Source: SIG299 sp964632165 (GTDB lineage: Bacteria > Bacillota > Clostridia > Lachnospirales > Lachnospiraceae). Taken from it: a stretch of DNA of 64,000 bases. Both the position numbers and the translations under genes were made by a program. The stretch lies in assembly GCA_964632165.1 (NCBI GenBank), contig CAZWCZ010000003.1:1-64000 (forward strand), read 5' to 3'. A model generated the notes under the pieces. The model had not been told where the DNA came from. It saw nothing but the letters and a program-made list of their open reading frames with translations, and did no database searches. This document shows, piece by piece, positions 23,258-32,212 of this stretch; positions within the stretch are counted from its first letter, which is position 1, and every line of letters begins with the position of its first letter.

Positions 23258-25933
23258 TTATTCTCTTGGAATCTTTATGATGACAACGCTGATGGCAGGC
23301 ACTTCGTATTCGAAGCTTTCATAGACATCCATCGTGTCTGTCACAGGAACAACATTCAATTCTTTTGCACTATTGACTGCAGAGAGAGAATCGCCTGTCA
23401 GTACGGTCACTTCAGCAGTATAAGACATAACACCGAAATTCTGAAGTTCTATCTCAAGAGGAATGGCTTCTTCGGTTACATTTACCAGTTTGATGATGAT
23501 ATTTCCGTATTCGTCAAGTCCGGTAACCTGATAGAGAGAATCTGCCTGTGGGATGTCGTAGGAAACATACTGGACATCATCGATATAGCAGTCAATGTGA
23601 GTGCCGTTCACAACGATCTTTAACTCATAAGTCCTTCCTGTCTCTACCGTAAATCCGCTGACTGTGCCGTCTGTCTGACCGCTCTTGACATTATCGACAA
23701 TGCTTTCCAGACAGGAAACCGTATTTGCCCAGCCTCCGATGTTCCAATGATAACAGTTCTGCGCATCCTGCACGGCAAACGGGATCAGGAAACCTTCGGC
23801 GCCTCCGGTTTTGGTGGCTTTTAAAGTAAGTGTATAATTGGTCCAGCTGGTATCGCCAATGTAGATAACATCGCCGTTGATAGTGTTGGACGGCCAGCCG
23901 GTATAAGATTGGATCATTTTTCCGTTACTGATGGAGAAATCTCCGGCAACTTTCTGCCAGTCAGATAAGGAGGCGTCGCTAAAATCTTCTGAGAAAAGGA
24001 TTTCTCCGGTATCATTGGAAACAACTTTAATATCATCAAAGACAGCAGATGTCTGCCAGGTACCGATACCGATCTTTCCGGAAAGAGATGCTTCTTCGTG
24101 TGTATTCCCGGTCAGGGTAGAAGAAACGATCTTATCGGACTGATTGACGCTGAATAATTTCTGCACATAATAACTTGGTGTTCCCCAAACGGAGGTGTTA
24201 TTAAACCAGATCAGGTCCGGGGTCCAGTTTGTACTTGTGGTATTTGCAAAAAGAGGAGCATACGCAGCAAGGTGTACGATATCACCGTTCCGCTCCAAAG
24301 CTGTCATGTAAGCTGCTTCGGCAAGCGCATTGTACAGGGTATTGCCCTGGGAAGCATATTCACCGAGAAATACAGGAACGCTGGTCCTGTCATAGGAATC
24401 GTATCTTTTTGCATGGGTCAGGAACCACTCCGGACTTCTATAATAGTGTTCGTCCACGACGCCGGCATAATCGGCACCGTTCTCTTTGATCTTATCCCAG
24501 GCATAAGTATTTTCGGACTGAGGACCGTTGGAAACGATCAGCTGGATGTTTCCATAAAGATCCGGATTTTCAACTGCTGCCTGCCGGAAAGCATCCAGAA
24601 AAGCTTCATAGCGTTCAAAATAGATATCGTCCCATTGCTCATTTCCAATGCCAAGATAGGTCAGGTGGAAAGGCTCTTCATGACCCATTGCGATTCTTAT
24701 GGAGCCCCAATAAGTAGAGGAGTCACCATTACAAAATTCAACAAGATCAAGGGCATCCTGGATGTACTGTTGGAATTCTGCAGAACCGACGGCAGGACCG
24801 GAAGCATCTCCCTGTGCCTGACAGGAAAGACCGCAGTTTACGATCGGAACAGGCTCACAGCCAAGGTCCTCACAAAGTACAAAAAACTCGTAGAATCCAA
24901 ATCCATAGGTCATATAGTACGGATTGCTTTCACCGGTATAGATTCCCCAAAGATTCATTCCGAGAGGTCTTGTTGCAACATCGCCGACGGTTTCTACTCC
25001 GTTGATGGTCATTGTCATGCCGTTTCCGATGGAGTCTTTCCAACTGTAGGCATTTTCAAGAGTGTTTCCTTCAATGATGCAGCCACCCGGAAAACGCAAA
25101 AATCCGGGTTCCATGTCGGCTAACATCTGTACCATATCGGCACGAAGTCCGTTTTCCTGATTTTTATAGGTATCTGCAGGGAATAAAGAAACCATATCCA
25201 TGTGCAGGGTTCCGCCGTCGATCAGAACAGCGAGAAAAACACGCTTGGACACAGATTCCGTAGCAGTAATGGTAGCTTCATATTTCCACCATTCACCGGT
25301 AATTCCGGTAATGGTTGCTTCACCATAGACTTTAGTTCCGGCGGTGTTCTGAAAACGTACGGTAACTGCACCGTCAAAATTGTCCGGAGCTTTGAAATAA
25401 GCAGAGAATTTATATTCCTTGCCTTCTTCGATCGCCATGCCGGTAAGAAAACCGGAATTGCGGATGCCGGAAGCTTCCTGGTTTGCCGTAATGCTTAAAT
25501 AGTGTGTGTTATTGGCGTTCAGACAGCTTCCGTCCGTGCTTCCGTCAATAAGCTCATGTGTAATGTCGCCAACGACATTCCATGCATGGAAATATCCGTT
25601 TTTTGCAACGTCGTCTTCATATTCAAAAGAACGGTTTTTGATCATTTCTGCATAAAGACCGCCGTCTACGGAAAAGTTGATGTCTTCCAGAAAAAGACCG
25701 TACAAAATGTCACTGATCTCGTAGCTCTTAGAACCGTCTGCGGTCAGCTTAAAACCAATCTCTTCTACAACCGGAGTGGCAGTAGGAGCAGCAGACGGGG
25801 TTTCGGAAGGAACTGCGGTTGGTGTGGCAACGGACGTTGGTGTAGGGTCCGGGGCATCTGCAGGTGTTTTTCCACATCCTGCGGCTGTACCAACCATAAG
25901 CAGCAGGAGAAGGATGGATAATTTTTTCTTCAA
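23258..25933 (-). CDS. Surface lipoprotein alpha-L-arabinofuranosidase (GH51)
   Basis: 891 residues starting at TTG (25933) with GTGAGG 8 nt upstream. A lipoprotein signal ends at Cys20 (TAAGC), followed by a Thr/Pro/Ala-rich linker. The GH51 start GLFLEDINFSVDGG is interrupted by a CBM4/9-like sandwich, then FLRFPGGC, the acid/base Glu in GIGNEQW and the likely nucleophile Glu in FLGEYAS. A concanavalin-like module (about 620-800) is inserted in the C-terminal beta domain. It removes arabinofuranosyl units outside the cell. It is 20 kb from the main arabinan locus but functionally fits it. Confidence 0.88.
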   Translation of the reverse strand: MKKKLSILLLLLMVGTAAGCGKTPADAPDPTPTSVATPTAVPSETPSAAPTATPVVEEIGFKLTADGSKSYEISDILYGLFLEDINFSVDGGLYAEMIKNRSFEYEDDVAKNGYFHAWNVVGDITHELIDGSTDGSCLNANNTHYLSITANQEASGIRNSGFLTGMAIEEGKEYKFSAYFKAPDNFDGAVTVRFQNTAGTKVYGEATITGITGEWWKYEATITATESVSKRVFLAVLIDGGTLHMDMVSLFPADTYKNQENGLRADMVQMLADMEPGFLRFPGGCIIEGNTLENAYSWKDSIGNGMTMTINGVETVGDVATRPLGMNLWGIYTGESNPYYMTYGFGFYEFFVLCEDLGCEPVPIVNCGLSCQAQGDASGPAVGSAEFQQYIQDALDLVEFCNGDSSTYWGSIRIAMGHEEPFHLTYLGIGNEQWDDIYFERYEAFLDAFRQAAVENPDLYGNIQLIVSNGPQSENTYAWDKIKENGADYAGVVDEHYYRSPEWFLTHAKRYDSYDRTSVPVFLGEYASQGNTLYNALAEAAYMTALERNGDIVHLAAYAPLFANTTSTNWTPDLIWFNNTSVWGTPSYYVQKLFSVNQSDKIVSSTLTGNTHEEASLSGKIGIGTWQTSAVFDDIKVVSNDTGEILFSEDFSDASLSDWQKVAGDFSISNGKMIQSYTGWPSNTINGDVIYIGDTSWTNYTLTLKATKTGGAEGFLIPFAVQDAQNCYHWNIGGWANTVSCLESIVDNVKSGQTDGTVSGFTVETGRTYELKIVVNGTHIDCYIDDVQYVSYDIPQADSLYQVTGLDEYGNIIIKLVNVTEEAIPLEIELQNFGVMSYTAEVTVLTGDSLSAVNSAKELNVVPVTDTMDVYESFEYEVPAISVVIIKIPRE

Positions 25934-25971
25934 AGCATAAACCTCACAATCTTTAAATAATGTATGCAGTT

Positions 25972-26000
25972 ATTATATAAGGAATAGTAAATAAAGTCAA
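25972..26000 (-). promoter_or_regulatory. Promoter of the surface GH51 gene
   Basis: Minus strand TTGACT (25995-26000), a 17-nt spacer and TATAAT (25972-25977). Confidence 0.75.
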
Positions 26001-26032
26001 TTAAAGCGGATAAAGAAAGAGGAAAGAAGTGG

Positions 26033-26061
26033 TTGTATTGCCGAAGTTTTGATGCTATACT
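26033..26061 (+). promoter_or_regulatory. Promoter of the CPBP protease gene
   Basis: TTGTAT (26033-26038), a 17-nt spacer with extended TGC, and TATACT (26056-26061). It is back to back with the GH51 promoter. Confidence 0.65.
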
Positions 26062-26106
26062 GGATTAACGCAGAATATGCGATACGAAAGGAAGAGGAAA
26101 AGAAAA

Positions 26107-26988
26107 ATGGAAAAATTCAGAAAGACCATAGGTTGTCTGATGCCGTTTGTTGCGGCATATGCGTGTCAGTTTGTAGTATCATTGGTAGTGTCCGGTGTAT
26201 ATTCGGTTGTTTTGGTCCTGCAGGCAGGAGGGCTTGGCATTACCGAAGAAGAGGAGCTGCTGCAGTTTGTGAATGAAAAGATCGCATGTGCGGATTTTTT
26301 GCTTTTGGTAACGGCAATTGCTACTTTATATACGTTGGTAATCGGATTTTTCTGGTATAAAAAATGGAAACCTGTGAAAGATTTAAAGTGGGAAAAGGCG
26401 ATCAATGCAAAGCTGATCGCAGCATTGGCACTTTTGGGAATTTCATTGCAGCTTTTGATCTCCATGTGTCTGAATGCTGTTTTTCCGCTGCTTCCGCAGG
26501 ACATGACCGAGAATTATTCGTCTTTAATGGAAACTCTGATCGGAGGAAATCCGTGGCTTTCCGTTTTAACAACGGTGGTACTTGCTCCGCTTGCAGAGGA
26601 ACTTTTATTCCGCGGAGTCACAATGAAAAAAGCACAGCAACTGATGCCGTTCATGACGGCAAATATTCTGCAGGCAGCGTTATTTGGTGTTTACCATGGA
26701 AATCTGATCCAGGGAGCTTATGCATTTTTGCTCGGACTTATTCTTGGCTTTACGGCAGAATATTTTCATTCCATCTGGGCATCGATACTTTTGCATGCGT
26801 TTGTGAACGGTTCTGCGGAACTGCTGAATCTTTTGCCGGAACAGCTGACGGCTACTGTTTTCGGGGTGGCATTTCTGGCAATTCTCGCCGTAGGCTTCTT
26901 TTTACTGGCAGCAAAACTTTATCCGCAGGCACGTGAAGCCCAAATTGCAGCAGATACGAAGTTTAGGGAAAATTCATTTGACGAATAG
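26107..26988 (+). CDS. CPBP-family intramembrane metalloprotease
   Basis: About 293 residues with seven or eight membrane segments. CPBP (Rce1/Abi) motifs are present: EELLFRG (motif 1), a buried His in FGVYHGN (motif 2) and LLHAFVNGSAE (motif 3). Such proteins cleave within or near the membrane and are linked to bacteriocin self-immunity or protein processing; no substrate gene is adjacent. The ATG at 26107 is preferred over 26077, since AGGAAGAGG lies before it. Confidence 0.88.
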   Translation: MEKFRKTIGCLMPFVAAYACQFVVSLVVSGVYSVVLVLQAGGLGITEEEELLQFVNEKIACADFLLLVTAIATLYTLVIGFFWYKKWKPVKDLKWEKAINAKLIAALALLGISLQLLISMCLNAVFPLLPQDMTENYSSLMETLIGGNPWLSVLTTVVLAPLAEELLFRGVTMKKAQQLMPFMTANILQAALFGVYHGNLIQGAYAFLLGLILGFTAEYFHSIWASILLHAFVNGSAELLNLLPEQLTATVFGVAFLAILAVGFFLLAAKLYPQAREAQIAADTKFRENSFDE

Positions 26989-27006
26989 ACGGCAGAACTT
27001 TATAAT
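26978..27006 (+). promoter_or_regulatory. Near-consensus promoter at the end of the CPBP gene
   Basis: TTGACG (26978-26983), a 17-nt spacer and TATAAT (27001-27006). The -35 box overlaps the CPBP 3' end. The predicted start near 27013 is only a few bases before a terminator hairpin (27018-27050), so the transcript would be very short unless the hairpin is bypassed. Confidence 0.5.
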
Positions 27007-27017
27007 ATAGGAAAATA

Positions 27018-27050
27018 AAAAAGGCAGAAGAATCCATTCTCTGCCTTTTT
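27018..27050 (+). terminator. Terminator between the CPBP gene and corA
   Basis: AAAAAGGCAGA pairs with TCTGCCTTTTT; inner pairing GAA/TTC extends the stem, with a T tract at the 3' side. Confidence 0.85.
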
Positions 27051-27099
27051 CAAGCGTTATTGATGTAGGATATACAGAATAAAAGAGGGGGCGATTCCT

Positions 27100-28047
27100 T
27101 TGATCGAAATTTTTAAGACATTGGAGAACTGTAAGCTGGAAGAGCAGAACGAAGTCACAAAAGACTGCTGGATCGCAATGACAGCACCGAGTTCACAGGA
27201 AATCAAAGAAATTTCCCGCACCTGTCATCTGGAGGAAGATGTACTCAGAGCAGCACTGGATGATGAGGAACGGGCACGTATTGAGGTGGAAGATGACTAT
27301 ACACTGATCGTGATCGACATTCCTGCAATCGAAAAAGAAATCGTTGGGAAGCAGGTAAAAGAACGGTACATTACGATGCCGCTTGCCATTATCAGTATAA
27401 AAGACAGGATCATTACGGTATGTCTGGTTGACACACCGGTACTGACGCATATCAAATCCGGTCAGATGAAAGGATTCTCCACACATAAAAAGACGAGGTT
27501 CATTCTGCAGATTTTTTATCGTGCAGCAACTCTGTTTTTGCAGAACCTGCGTTCCATTAACAGACAGAGTGAGATGATCGAGGACAAACTGCACGTTTCA
27601 CAGAAAAATAAAGAACTCTTTGAACTTTTGGAACTGCAGAAGAGCCTGGTTTATTTTACGACCTCGCTTCGTTCCAATGAAGGCGTATTTGAAAAAATGC
27701 TGAAAAATGAAAAAGTAAAAAGATATCCGGACGATGAGGATTTATTGGAAGATGTTATCATTGAGAATAAACAGGCAATGGAAATGGCAACGATATATAG
27801 CGGGATCCTTGGCGGTATGGTCGATACGTTTGCTTCGGTTATCAGCAATAATCTGAATATCGTTATGAAATTTCTGGCAACGGTCACGATCGTTATGTCT
27901 ATACCGACGATGATCGCCAGCTTTTATGGGATGAATGTTCCGCTCCCCGGAAGCAGCAACCCGTATGGATTTTATGTTGTGCTGGCGGCCGCAGCGCTCC
28001 TGTCAGGACTGGTAGCACTTGTGTTTTACAAAAAAGACGTGTTTTAA
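27100..28047 (+). CDS. corA: CorA-family divalent metal transporter
   Basis: 315 residues. A TTG start (27100) is supported by GAGGGGG 9 nt upstream. A long cytoplasmic alpha/beta and helical funnel is followed by two C-terminal membrane segments with the signature GMN (SFYGMNVPLPG), which forms the ion filter of CorA Mg/Co channels. The basic C-terminal end is short. It is transcribed toward the rhomboid-like gene 20 nt downstream. Confidence 0.92.
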   Translation: MIEIFKTLENCKLEEQNEVTKDCWIAMTAPSSQEIKEISRTCHLEEDVLRAALDDEERARIEVEDDYTLIVIDIPAIEKEIVGKQVKERYITMPLAIISIKDRIITVCLVDTPVLTHIKSGQMKGFSTHKKTRFILQIFYRAATLFLQNLRSINRQSEMIEDKLHVSQKNKELFELLELQKSLVYFTTSLRSNEGVFEKMLKNEKVKRYPDDEDLLEDVIIENKQAMEMATIYSGILGGMVDTFASVISNNLNIVMKFLATVTIVMSIPTMIASFYGMNVPLPGSSNPYGFYVVLAAAALLSGLVALVFYKKDVF

Positions 28048-28067
28048 AGAAAAGGAATGACAAAGAA

Positions 28068-29096
28068 ATGGGAAAGTTTTGGTACAAAATGGAGTATAAG
28101 TATGGGAAGTACGCGATAAAAAATCTTCCGCTTGTTTTGATCCTGTGTTATGCCATCGGTTATGTATTGGAAGTGATGGCACCGGATCTGGTGTCATATA
28201 TGACACTGAATCCGTATCTGATACTGCAGGGACAGGTCTGGAGACTTCTGACATGGGTTCTTATCCCACCGGAGGGATTTAGTTTATTCACGGTGATCAT
28301 GCTGTATTTTTATTATTCCATCGGAAAGGATCTTGAGAATACGTGGGGGGCATTCCGGTTTAATGTCTATATTATTTCGGGTCTGTTCTTTACGGTAGTC
28401 GGAAGCTTTATCTTATACGGAATTGCAAGGGTACAATTTGCAGACGTGATTGACAGCATTGGAGCTGAGACGGTATTTACAAGGATTGCAACGGTTCAGA
28501 TGACAACGTCAGACGGGATGACAGAAAGTGTATTGCTCCCGGGAGTATGGTTTTACAGTATCAGCACATATTATATTAATCTTGCATTGCTGCTTGCGTT
28601 TTCGGCAACATATCCGAATGCACAGTTCTTATTGATGGGACTGATCCCGATACGTGCCAAATTTCTCGGTATAGTATATGGTGTCATGGCAGCTTATGAA
28701 TTTGCACTCGGAACTATGGCGAACAGGGTGATCATACTGACATCACTTTTGAATTTTATTATTTTCTTCTTTACAACGAGAAGCTATGCAAGAGTGTCAC
28801 CGCGGGAGATCAGGCGAAAACAGGAATATCGGAAAAAAGTGCGGGAAGCAAAGAAAATGGGGAATGAAACGGTTTATCAGGGACGACCGGTGATCACCAG
28901 ACATAAATGTGCCATTTGCGGCAGAACGGAACTGGATGATGAAACATTAGAGTTCAGATATTGTTCCAAATGCGAAGGCAACTATGAATATTGTTCGGAG
29001 CATCTGTATACGCACGAACATGTGAAAAGGATCGTGCCGGGAGAACGGACAACGGAGTATAAGAACGGGGAAGAGGAACATGGAAAAAACGAATAA
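28068..29096 (+). CDS. Rhomboid-like membrane protein with C-terminal zinc ribbon
   Basis: 342 residues with about six membrane segments. The L1-loop WR signature (GQVWRLLTWVLIPP) and fold resemble rhomboids and Derlin/TMEM115-like relatives, but I see no GxSG serine or catalytic His, so it is probably a non-proteolytic pseudo-rhomboid. The cytoplasmic tail has Cys/His pairs (CAICG, YCSKC, YCSEH) that should bind zinc. The stop overlaps the next start by 17 nt. Function unknown. Confidence 0.7.
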   Translation: MGKFWYKMEYKYGKYAIKNLPLVLILCYAIGYVLEVMAPDLVSYMTLNPYLILQGQVWRLLTWVLIPPEGFSLFTVIMLYFYYSIGKDLENTWGAFRFNVYIISGLFFTVVGSFILYGIARVQFADVIDSIGAETVFTRIATVQMTTSDGMTESVLLPGVWFYSISTYYINLALLLAFSATYPNAQFLLMGLIPIRAKFLGIVYGVMAAYEFALGTMANRVIILTSLLNFIIFFFTTRSYARVSPREIRRKQEYRKKVREAKKMGNETVYQGRPVITRHKCAICGRTELDDETLEFRYCSKCEGNYEYCSEHLYTHEHVKRIVPGERTTEYKNGEEEHGKNE

Positions 29097-30459
29097 GCAG
29101 TTAGCAAGAGAAATCAGGGCAATGAGAGAACCGGAACGTCATCTTCCGGAACTTATGAATCGGATGGCATCTGCCTACGGAATGCTTTCTCTTTATAATA
29201 CAGGGATGGAATTGTCCGTGCTGTCAGAATCGGAAGAAGAAGGACGGATCCGGCCGGATAAGAAGATCTGCGAATGGAAAGAAAGCATATACAGGATACT
29301 TCGGGAAACGCTGCTTGCGCCGTTTTCCACGGAGGCTTATGAGAAGGCTGTCCTGGAGATCAAAGAGATCCGTGAAGAGATTATTTCACGGATGGAAATA
29401 CTGACGGCATATACCGATCTTTTTGTATTGTATGAGTACGTCATGAACCGTCTGGAGGCAGTGTTTGAGCCGGAGGGGACAGAAACAATGGAAAATGATG
29501 CCGTGGCAAGAGAAATCCTGCAGTGGATCTTCTCGGACAAGGATGCTGCCATGACAAATACAAAGATAAGAGCAATGCTGTCCTGTCTCCCGATTCGCAT
29601 GACAAAAGCAAAATTTTTAGAGCTGGTAAGCAATGCCTTTTCCATATATGAAAAGACGGACGGAGAAGCTATTGACACATTTGATTATATGCTTCGCAGC
29701 GCAGCAGGACTTTATACGCCTGAGGGAATGGAAAAGACTTATCCGGAATTGGAACGGATAAGAAAACTGTTTGAGGAAAAATCATTGTCAGAACTGACAG
29801 CGGAAGAATATAACGAGCGGAAAGAGGCATTGAAACGGGGAACAGACGATATCCTGAATGAAACGGAGAGCCTTTCTTCTCTTCAGACAACGGCAAATGC
29901 ATTGTTAACTGCTCTTTTGATGAGACCGTACTTTACCCTGCAGGCAGAACGGGAAAGCAGCAGACCTTTAGAGATCCTGGCGCGCATTCTGGATGGAGAA
30001 GTCAGGGCAGAGGTTCTGTTTGAAGGGATTGAAACCGAAATGGAACAGATCACACAGGAACTGGCGACACTGGATCCGCTGCTCATCTGTGTGCAGGAAA
30101 CGTTGGAGCCACAGATACAGGAGCTTATGCTGGCAACGGTATATCAAAAGATTCTTGTGGCACAGAAATTGAATTCCGGAAGCGTTTATGTGTCTCTTGA
30201 GGAAAAAGAGGCAGAGGAACATCCGCGGGACTATGTAAAAAAGGTAAAAGAAGCGTTTCTTGCAGATGCCGCAAAAGCGTTGGAGCAGGGGTCGCGTGTA
30301 CGCAACCGTGCTGTTATGGCAGAAGTATTAAAGGAACTGCCGGTTTATTTTAATAATCATACGGAAGTAATGAATTATGTCAGAAATTCTCTGGATTCGT
30401 GCAAAGATGAACAGGAAAAGCGTATTTGTGTGGAACTGCTCCACAGTTTTTACGAATAA
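29080..30459 (+). CDS. Uncharacterised helical protein
   Basis: 459 residues, soluble, rich in Glu, Leu and Arg, and predicted almost wholly helical. There is no signal peptide, membrane segment or recognised motif. It may correspond to DUF6179, which I recall in Lachnospiraceae, but this is not certain. It overlaps the rhomboid-like gene by 17 nt, so the two proteins are probably made together and may interact. Confidence 0.6.
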   Translation: MEKTNKQLAREIRAMREPERHLPELMNRMASAYGMLSLYNTGMELSVLSESEEEGRIRPDKKICEWKESIYRILRETLLAPFSTEAYEKAVLEIKEIREEIISRMEILTAYTDLFVLYEYVMNRLEAVFEPEGTETMENDAVAREILQWIFSDKDAAMTNTKIRAMLSCLPIRMTKAKFLELVSNAFSIYEKTDGEAIDTFDYMLRSAAGLYTPEGMEKTYPELERIRKLFEEKSLSELTAEEYNERKEALKRGTDDILNETESLSSLQTTANALLTALLMRPYFTLQAERESSRPLEILARILDGEVRAEVLFEGIETEMEQITQELATLDPLLICVQETLEPQIQELMLATVYQKILVAQKLNSGSVYVSLEEKEAEEHPRDYVKKVKEAFLADAAKALEQGSRVRNRAVMAEVLKELPVYFNNHTEVMNYVRNSLDSCKDEQEKRICVELLHSFYE

Positions 30460-30482
30460 GGGAGAAACTGCTCTGTGAATGC

Positions 30483-30511
30483 TTTACTTCTTAAAAAAAG
30501 TCTGTTAAGAT
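30483..30511 (+). promoter_or_regulatory. Promoter of the small gene/DUF2953/GerW group
   Basis: TTTACT (30483-30488), a 17-nt spacer and TAAGAT (30506-30511), 21 nt before the ATG. Confidence 0.45.
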
Positions 30512-30532
30512 AAGAAAAAGGAGATTTTCTTC

Positions 30533-30847
30533 ATGCTGCTGTGGTCGGAAAAGCTGTACATAGGGAAACAACTTTCCCACAAAAATGAAAAAATAAGAAA
30601 AAAGCTTTCTGACGGGGGCTTTGTCCCGGATGTTTTTTTGATCACAGAGCCGAGCAATGACGAAAATCTGTTTGACATTTTTTCTTCAAAGGAGTTGCTG
30701 TTTCCTTATCACAAAAGAAGAGATATCGTTGTTTATGGTCTGGCAAAGACAAAGGAGGAAGCAATGGTACTTGTGACGGATATGATTGAGGAAATGTATC
30801 GGGATACCGGAAAAATTTGCAGTAAGGAGTACTTTGCGAAATCATGA
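30533..30847 (+). CDS. Uncharacterised 104-residue protein
   Basis: A small alpha/beta soluble protein (DIVVYGLAKTKEEAMVLVTDMIEEMY in the second half) with AAGGAGA before the ATG. It overlaps the DUF2953 gene by 4 nt, so it may be part of the same sporulation-linked operon. I recognise no family. Confidence 0.6.
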   Translation: MLLWSEKLYIGKQLSHKNEKIRKKLSDGGFVPDVFLITEPSNDENLFDIFSSKELLFPYHKRRDIVVYGLAKTKEEAMVLVTDMIEEMYRDTGKICSKEYFAKS

Positions 30848-31692
30848 TACAGACATTGCTTTGGATCATAAAGATAATCGGAATCATAGCGGCAGTGCTG
30901 CTGTCTGTGTTCCTGTTGCTTCTTTGCATTGTTCTGTTTGTTCCGTTCTGCTATGGGATCCGCCTGGTAAAAGAACCTGAGATGCAGGAAATATCCGGAA
31001 CGGTCAGTTTTTTGTCACCGCTTATCCGTTTCAGGTTTCGATATGCACAAAAAAAATTTACGTATCAGGTAAAGACATTCTGGCATGTCTTTACCGACTC
31101 GGAGAAAAAAAACGTAAAAAATAAAGAGAAGAAGAATAAGGCTGCCAACCGGAAAAAAAAGTCACCGGACAAGAGGACAGTGACAGAAAAAGGAAAGACA
31201 GCATCGAAAACACCGGTAAAAAAAGAGGCTTCCGGAAAAGAGAACAAAGCGAAGACTTCCAAAAAGGAACGGGCGGAGAAAGAAAAGAAGAACATACCGG
31301 AAAAATTGCGACAGCTGCTTCAAAAAAAGGAGGCGCTGGTTTCTGTTCTTGAGGAGCCGGAAAGCAAGAGGGCAATCGCTTTTGCCTGGGACAAATTAAA
31401 GAGGATACTCAGGCACATTCTTCCGAAAAAAATAAAAGGATATGTCATTTACGGAAATGCAGATCCGGCGGTGACAGGAAAGGTATTCGGCGCAATTGCG
31501 GCAGTGTATGCGGCAACAGGACCTGTGTTGAAGGCAATGCCGGACTTTGAACAGGAACGGCTGGAATGTAATGTGGAATTTAGAGGAAGACTACGGGTGG
31601 CAACATTTCTGATTCTTCTTTTAAAGATATATTTTCATCAGGAATTAAGGCAGATGATACAGCGGGTGAAAGCAATCACGGAGATAGAGTAG
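30844..31692 (+). CDS. DUF2953 protein (YtfI-like)
   Basis: 282 residues. One N-terminal membrane segment (LLSVFLLLLCIVLFVPF) and the YGIRL/GTVSFLSPLIRFRFRY start fit DUF2953. A very Lys-rich, low-complexity stretch occupies about residues 85-155, followed by a conserved C-terminal domain (VYGNADPAVTGKVFGAI). In Bacillus the ytfI gene precedes ytfJ (GerW), and the same order is seen here with a 13-nt gap, which suggests a sporulation role. The Lys-rich insert could bind acidic polymers or membrane surfaces (inference). Confidence 0.82.
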   Translation: MIQTLLWIIKIIGIIAAVLLSVFLLLLCIVLFVPFCYGIRLVKEPEMQEISGTVSFLSPLIRFRFRYAQKKFTYQVKTFWHVFTDSEKKNVKNKEKKNKAANRKKKSPDKRTVTEKGKTASKTPVKKEASGKENKAKTSKKERAEKEKKNIPEKLRQLLQKKEALVSVLEEPESKRAIAFAWDKLKRILRHILPKKIKGYVIYGNADPAVTGKVFGAIAAVYAATGPVLKAMPDFEQERLECNVEFRGRLRVATFLILLLKIYFHQELRQMIQRVKAITEIE

Positions 31693-31705
31693 AGGAGGAG
31701 AAAAA

Positions 31706-32101
31706 ATGGCAGAAAATAAGTTCGACAGTACGGTAGAATCGTTATTTCGCGGGATGGACGGATTTTTATCCACAAAGACCGTAGTAGGAGATGCAGTAAA
31801 GTTTGATGACGGTACGATCATCCTTCCTTTGGTTGATGTATCTTTTGGAGTAGGAGCAGGTGCCTGGGCAAAAGATGCAAAGGGTACCGGTACCGGCGGC
31901 GGACTCGGTGGAAAGATCACACCAAGTTCTGTTGTTGTCCTGAAGGACGGACATGCAAAACTTGTAAATGTAAAAAATCAGGATACGGTAACAAAGGTAC
32001 TGGATATGGTTCCGGATATTTTAGACCGTTTTACCAAGGATAAGTCGGAAGAAAAGGAAATGAAGAACAAAGTTGACAGCGTTGTAGAAGATATCAAATG
32101 A
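31706..32101 (+). CDS. GerW/YtfJ-family sporulation protein
   Basis: 131 residues. The conserved core (FDDGTIILPLVDVSFGVGAG and the glycine-rich GTGTGGGLGGKITPSSVVVL) is GerW/YtfJ, a protein known from Bacillus to affect spore germination. A charged helical tail follows. It sits directly after the DUF2953 gene, preserving the Bacillus pairing. It implies spore formation or at least retained spore genes in this organism. Confidence 0.88.
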   Translation: MAENKFDSTVESLFRGMDGFLSTKTVVGDAVKFDDGTIILPLVDVSFGVGAGAWAKDAKGTGTGGGLGGKITPSSVVVLKDGHAKLVNVKNQDTVTKVLDMVPDILDRFTKDKSEEKEMKNKVDSVVEDIK

Positions 32102-32130
32102 ATTTAGGGAAAAATTATTAAATATTTTTC

Positions 32131-32159
32131 TTGCATTATTTGATGTTTTCTGTTAAAAT
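32131..32159 (+). promoter_or_regulatory. Promoter of rpmB
   Basis: TTGCAT (32131-32136), a 17-nt spacer and TAAAAT (32154-32159), 53 nt before the ATG. Confidence 0.65.
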
Positions 32160-32212
32160 GATTTTGTTTGTGGGCCATAGCCTTAAATTATTACCTAAGG
32201 AGGTGCAATAAA

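Noticed and set aside
24272..25123. 283-codon plus-strand frame inside the GH51 gene
   Set aside because: It overlaps the catalytic domain codons on the opposite strand and shows no family features.
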